A stretch of 64,000 nucleotides of DNA from Strix aluco. Its lineage: Eukaryota > Chordata > Aves > Strigiformes > Strigidae. The notes beneath the pieces are model-generated. The model ran no database searches, was not told the origin of the DNA, and saw nothing but the letters and a program-made list of their open reading frames with translations. Location of the stretch: contig NC_133955.1 of NCBI RefSeq assembly GCF_031877795.1, positions 3,348,001 to 3,412,000 of the forward strand, given 5' to 3'. This document shows, in pieces, positions 58,673-64,000 of this stretch. The position numbers and the translations under genes are program-made. Position 1 is the stretch's first letter, and every line of letters starts with the position of its first letter.

Positions 58673-61492
58673 TGGTTGCCTGCCGGCCACCCCCACCGGG
58701 AGAGGAGGTCACTGGGGAGTGGATCCTGGCTGTCCAGGCAACAGGAAAATTAATTAGGAAGATGAAGAAGAAACCCCTCTTAAAATTGTAACCAAAAGCA
58801 GCCATTTCTAAGATGACAATGGGAAGAAGGGATTGTGTGAGGGGCAGGACTCCTCCAACAACCCTCGACTGAAAGGCAGGATCCCCCAGGCTTGCCTTCG
58901 GGGAAGGGAGGAGGAACAAGAGACGCTGCAATATCTTTCCAAGAGTTGTCCTCATGCAGCTCAAATCTGAAGCAAAGAATCTCTCTTTTCTAAGCAGCTG
59001 ATGGTTGGAAAAAGGACCTGGTGTCAGGTGGAAAGCCAGCCACGCTTCCTCCTGTAACCCAGTGCTCTTCCCTCCCAGTCTGTTGTCCTTTAGCCGGGAG
59101 GAGTCATGGCCTTATTCCAACGAGCACAATTAACCATCGATGTTCATAGCACAAAAAGGTGCTGCTGTTGTCACCATCGTTGTTGTTGTTGTATCTCCTG
59201 TAGGTTTTTATAGCTGTGGACATAACTAAATAACCCCCAAATTTTGACCAGGGCTGGCAGGGAGCAGCGCGGGGCTGGCTGAGATGTTGCAATGTGTGAG
59301 ACAGTGGATGGTGGATCCTTGGTGTCTGTTTTGTTACCACCAGCATGGGGACAGCGTCTGCGAGTTGTTCTGAGACATGGAGATGTCACATCCGTGGGAT
59401 GAAGCAGTCAGCATTCTCCGTGGTTAGGTGGTTATCGTGCTGAGTGGCAGCAGGACCTCCGCCGTGAGGGTGATTTGGGTGTGTGAGCGAATGTGTGTGG
59501 GGTCTGGATAGGGTTACCATGATGGGGTCAGGAGGACTCTCCTGGAATTACTCCTGACATGTAGGATGCTCTGCTGAACCAAAATCCCTGGCATGGTGAT
59601 CGTCTCCTCTTGCCACTCTCTTTAGATGTCCCAGAGGGACCAGCAGAGAAGCTGTGGGGCATCCAGTCCTACTGCAGTCCTGGTTTAGCTCTCAGGAAAC
59701 CACCCCCTGACTTACCTCCTTTGCACCCACCAGCTGAGGTGAGCTGGGCAGTGATTATCTCTGGACGTTCGTCCTCATTTCTCATAGCTTCGAGCCGGGG
59801 GTCTGCAGTGCCTCCCGTTGCACCTCCACGGGAGCTTGCCAGCCCTCGGATGGGGGTAACCAGCTCCTGGGGACAGCAGGCGGCTACTGGGAGTCAGTGC
59901 CAGGGCCCAGTGTCCCCGCTAGCTCTTGATCCAGGCTGGTGAGCCCTTGTTAGAGCCCAGGGGCCTCTGTCATGCCCATCCACGTTATCTGGGGACCAGA
60001 CTGATGTGACTTTATGTTGTTTCTCCCCAGACTGTCTAGGAAAGTTTGGGATCTCCCAGCTCTGAGTCTCTCCCACTGGGACCAAGGGTCGTTGCCCTGA
60101 ATCCTACACGTAGCCGAGTGTTTCTGTCAAGGGTACCAGTATTACGCGGCATCTTCCTCCTTTCCCCATGGGGTCAGAGGAGCAGCAGCCTGCTTGCGCC
60201 TTCTGTCCCTCTCAGCATATTGCTATGGCCGCTGAAAGCTGAGGGAGCTCCTCATCCTTGGTTCTGCTGGGCTTAGATCATGCATGATAGTATTTCAAGC
60301 CGGTCTGAAGGCCAAGTTTTTGGGTGCTTGCCCATGAGCCCTTCTTTTCTCCGCTTTCCTGTCAATGGGTTTTCTTCCACCCCAATTCTTCTTTCGGCTG
60401 GGAGGCAAAGGCAGAAAGTACCTAGTCTGTTTGCCACATCCTTGACTTCCCTTAGCATCCCTGGGGCTGGGAGGTCCCCCACAATGACGTTTCTCTTGTG
60501 GGTTGTGATCCTTTATTTATAGTCCTTCTCCATGGGTTTGGCTGGTGACCTGGAGACTCTTCCTGGACAATCAGCTCAGGCCCTTCATTAACCATTTTTT
60601 GAGGGGGAAAATGGACGTACGGACTGAACCAAAGCAGCTCAGTCTTTGATGGCTCTGAGAAGCACTAGGCCTGTGTGGTCAGGATCAGCCATGCTCTTGT
60701 CTCTCCTCCAGCAGTCGCTCCATCACCATCCCCTCCGCTGTCTTTCTCCTTCCCCTGCCCATGCAGAGGGACATAGAAATACCCTCACCGCATCATCTCT
60801 GAATGGCAGAAGCACAGAACCTGTGGCATTTCCCCAGAATTAGCCAAGATGTTCCCTCCCGTCTCTTATTTCTCCTTCTGTACCCAGTTTCCTCCACCCA
60901 ACCAGCAAAACAGAGGATGAGCCAAATTGTTGCCCAACGTCACCTTCCCGATGCCCCTGAGCCCAGGGGCCGGATCCCCACCATAGCTCCCATGGAGTTA
61001 ACGGAGCAGGACACCTCCCGTAGCCAAAGTGTTTAGTCCCATCCGCTCCCGTGGCACGATGCTCCTCGAACCCTGGGGGGAAGGGTCCGGCCCTCTGTCT
61101 CTCCCGTCACCATTCCCAAACCAGCCAGGGAGGCGTTCACTCTCCTCCCCTCTTCTTGCAGCGTCAATAAGAGGCAAAGTCAATAAGAAGGTAACAAAAA
61201 AGCTATATTATATATATATAAAATATATACAGAGAGAGGAGATGGAATAATAACCTAGAGATTCTCTATTTCTATTGTATATTTATTCTGTAAATGTCAC
61301 TGTAAATGCTGTTAAATGACAAAACGTATTCCAAAGTGGCCCGTGACCTATTTTCATTCCCAGTGCTGTACAGATCAATTCTCATTGTATATCGAGACAT
61401 ATTTTTACCTTTTTATTTCTCGTGTGTGGTGGGTGGCCGTCCCCCCGCCCTGTCCAGCCCCGGGGTGTCCAGCTGCCCTGGGGATCCAGCAG

Positions 61493-61549
61493 AGAGGAGG
61501 AGGAGGAGGAGGAGGAGGAGGAGGAGGAGGAGGAGGAGGAGGAGGAGGG
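61493..61549. repeat. (GGA)n microsatellite in SLC6A17 3' UTR
   Basis: About 18 GGA units form a pure purine tract. They create chance poly-Glu, poly-Gly and poly-Arg frames. Confidence 0.95.
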
Positions 61550-61624
61550 ACGACACCTATATTTTTATCTGTGGAAATACTGTATTTCTTCGTGGCATTT
61601 GCTCGGTGTTAGACACAGGGTGTT

Positions 61625-61639
61625 GGGGGGGGGGGGGGG
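61625..61639. repeat. G homopolymer (15)
   Basis: Fifteen consecutive G bases lie 76 bases after the GGA repeat; together they could form G-quadruplexes in the transcript. Confidence 0.9.
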
Positions 61640-62879
61640 AATGTGTTAAATTTTAAGTGATCCGTGTCGTCGCCGTGTGAGCGTGCGCGTGTTTGTCCGT
61701 AGATGCCGTGCGTGGGGGTGTGCGCGTGTATGTGTGCGCGGATGTTTTGTTTAGGATTCACTTCTCGCTGTACTCGGTCACTTTTGGAGCCTGCGTTGGG
61801 GGTTTCTCCCGCTCGCTGGGGCAGGCTCTCCCTCCACACACCTTCTCGGGGTCCTGGGCTGCGGATCGGGCCGACCCCCAGTGGCTTTTAGCCCTAGAAA
61901 TCACTTTTTTTCCTCTTTTTCTCCACAGAGGCACAGGGAATAGCTGCTAGTTGTGAGCACAGGCACTTTTCAGTTTTCCTCCAGGCAGTGGGAGAAGGAG
62001 GGGGGGAACTGCTGCCGATATTCCTGTCCCCCCACATCAGCTCCCTGTTTGGTTCCCAGCCCAGATCCTGCCACCCAGAGCAGGACAATGGTGTCCCTGG
62101 CTGGGGGACAAGGAGGTACTGGGTAGGTCAGGAGAGGTCAAAACTCTGTCCCCTCTCTGGGGACAGAGCTGGGGAGGGGTTAAGTGGTTCTGGAGTGGGG
62201 GGTGGCTGGTGCTGAAGGCAGAAGGGAGCTTTGCAGGAGGGTGCCCACCCTGTGACGGTGGTGCTGAGGGACCCCGTAGGGCTGGAGCTGGGATGCTCCA
62301 TCCCAGAGCATCGGACTGCTGCCGGTGCTGTGAGCAGGGGCTGGATCTGCCCTTCACCTTGGTGCAGAGCAGAGGGGATGGCTGGAGCCAGCTGTACTCT
62401 GCTGATTTGCACCTTCCCTGGGTGTCCCTTGGTATGTTCCCCTCACTCTCTCCAAACCAGCCCCTGCTTCACCTCCTGGCCCCCACCCAGACCCTGGCAG
62501 GTCACGTTAAACCCCAGCACCTCCCTGGAGCAACTCCCACTGCCTTCCTCCTGTCCCCCATCCTTCCCGAGCCTGGGTCACACTGGCAGGAGCGGGGAGC
62601 AGAGCTGGGTGGCCTTGGTGGCGGGGGGGGGACACGGCACAGCCTGGGCAGAGCCATGGCAGCACACAGGATGCGGCCGCTTCCCCTGCGGGCAAGCACA
62701 ACGCTGGCGGAACCCTCCTGTACAGGTAAAAGCACAGATCTTGTAGTAACTCGTCCCATGTATCCTCGTAGCCGGTGTATTTACCACGCGTGCTGTGCCG
62801 GCCGGACTCCTCGGCAGTCGAGAGAAACCCTGTAACAGCTGTAACGGAGTCTGATTAAAAGTTTCTTCTTACCAAATCT

Positions 62880-64000
62880 TTTCTCACCAAGTCTCTTCTC
62901 TGCCTCTGTTTCTTTTCTTGGGGTGGGCTTTGGCGTCTCTCTGAGGTTTGGGGTTGCAGAGAGCTAAAGCAGCGGGCACCAGGGCTGTGAGCACCCGTGG
63001 GCGTCGATGGCTCTGTCCTTCCCTGTCCTGTCCTGTCACCGCTATCGTCCTTCTGTTTCTCCTCATCCTCTGACTTCCCTCCTCCATCCAGCATCAGCCC
63101 CTGCAAGGGGCTCGCTCAGGATGCGGCTGCCCATGGAGCTGATCTTCCACCCTGGACCAGTTCAACCAGTATACACTGGGGCACGTGGGCTGGTATGACA
63201 CAGCATCTGCTCTTCTGCACGATGCCCTGCTAACGTCGCTGGTGGCTTATCCTGAGCCCTGGGGGTACTGGGGGTCTGGAGTTTCGCCCTGGAGAAGGAC
63301 CAGAGATTTCCAGCAGCCCCAGATGACTTTAACTGCTGGGTCTGAGCTTGGTCACAGGCTCGGTGGGGAGTGGGGCTGCCTCTTCCCTTCCCTCCCATCT
63401 TCTGTAACTTGTTTGGCTTCTCCAGGGCTGGTTCAGCCCCAGGGAGAATGAGGAAGGAGGGGAAGAAAACAGGGTGGATGAGACCAGAGGAGATCCACCA
63501 GCACTGGGGATGCCACCAGGGTGAACATGTCCCCGCTCTGGTGGCAGCCACGCAGGAGCCGGGTGGGTTTTCTGAGCACCTCTGCATCATCTGGAGGTGT
63601 CGGTGTAGGGCTGGGGGAGTGTCTGCGCTGGGGGCAGGAGGTGGCACACGGGTTTTCTTTGCCCAGAATCCCTCCAGGACCTGGCTCTGGGGAGGCGGGG
63701 GGGGAAACATCCCCCATGGGCAATGGCCAGGAGATGTGCGGCAGCTCTGACCCCAGCGATGGAGATGCTGCCAGCTCCTCCTCATCCCCAGTGAGGTGGC
63801 ACAGAGGAACATGCAGGATCCCAGGCGCAGCACCCGTCAAGCCCCGCTCAGGGTGATGCCTACAGCTCTGCGGTACCCACATGTGGTGCTCACTGCTGTG
63901 CTGAGCTGGCCGGCCTCAGCCTGCCCCTGTGCTCCGGGTGCTGGGTGGCTCTGGGCTTGGGAAGAGGCTCAGAGCCAGGGCGGGGACACGTGTCCCCACC
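62880..64000. other. Intergenic after SLC6A17
   Basis: No exon is recognised. In mammals KCNC4 comes next, but no Kv3-type channel sequence appears before the window ends. Confidence 0.45.

Larger units (their letters stand above)
58673..62875 (+). other. SLC6A17: SLC6A17 3' UTR
   Basis: A long 3' UTR fits this neuronal gene, whose mammalian 3' UTR is also several kilobases. ATTAAA at 62854-62859, followed by T-rich sequence (GTTTCTTCTT), is the likely polyadenylation signal, with cleavage near 62875. It includes TA-rich patches at 61203-61230, a GGA repeat at 61493-61549 and a 15-base G run at 61625. No competing canonical AATAAA was noticed near the stop. Confidence 0.65.

Noticed and set aside
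61306-61656. Frames with long poly-Arg, poly-Gly or poly-Glu
   Set aside because: They are produced by the GGA microsatellite in the 3' UTR.
1-64000. CRISPR arrays, operons, riboswitches, bacterial promoters, tRNA or rRNA genes
   Set aside because: The window is animal nuclear DNA; no regularly spaced repeats with unique spacers and no RNA-gene signature were seen.

Overview
The window is vertebrate nuclear DNA, almost certainly from a bird and probably a microchromosome. The evidence is split genes with GT/AG introns, very G/C-rich introns with long G and C runs, CpG islands, compact introns, and three CR1 retroposons with the avian-type 3' end (ATTCTGTGATTCC-like). The gene order STRIP1 (+), ALX3 (-), SLC6A17 (+) is that of human 1p13.3, without the mammalian retrogene UBL4B.

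Layout: (1) 1-2.9 kb is the 3' end of STRIP1: two last coding exons, an intron with an old CR1, and the 3' UTR. (2) 3.7-10.6 kb is a complete four-exon ALX3 on the minus strand, ending tail-to-tail with STRIP1 and starting in a CpG island. Its exons join in phase into a 310-residue paired-type homeodomain protein with an intact homeodomain and C-terminal OAR-like motif. Exon 3 stops right after the homeodomain, so a linker of about 20 residues known from other ALX proteins is missing. (3) 10.8-39.2 kb is about 28 kb with no protein gene that I can support. It holds old repeats, AT-rich homeodomain-site clusters (one a diverged tandem duplication at 26.1-26.3 kb), a CCAAT/TATA promoter-like block at 28.1-28.25 kb and a young CR1 at 37.3 kb. 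(4) 39.2-62.9 kb is SLC6A17: a CpG-island 5' UTR exon, 11 coding exons encoding 727 residues (the human length), and a 4.2-kb 3' UTR. Intron 1 is about 7.7 kb. Intron 2 holds a CR1 nearly identical, and inverted, to the one at 37.3 kb. Intron 5 holds a 98-bp near-perfect hairpin. (5) 62.9-64 kb is intergenic.

The three genes do not form a pathway. STRIP1 is a scaffold of the STRIPAK phosphatase-kinase complex, ALX3 a craniofacial-mesenchyme transcription factor, and SLC6A17 a synaptic-vesicle neutral amino acid transporter of neurons. The gene-poor interval between the divergently placed ALX3 and SLC6A17 promoters is the natural place for enhancers of either gene.

Points most worth a second look: an intact ALX3 in a bird, its shortened exon 3, the intronic hairpin carrying a miR-17-like 10-mer, the duplicated homeodomain-site module, and the isolated CCAAT/TATA block.
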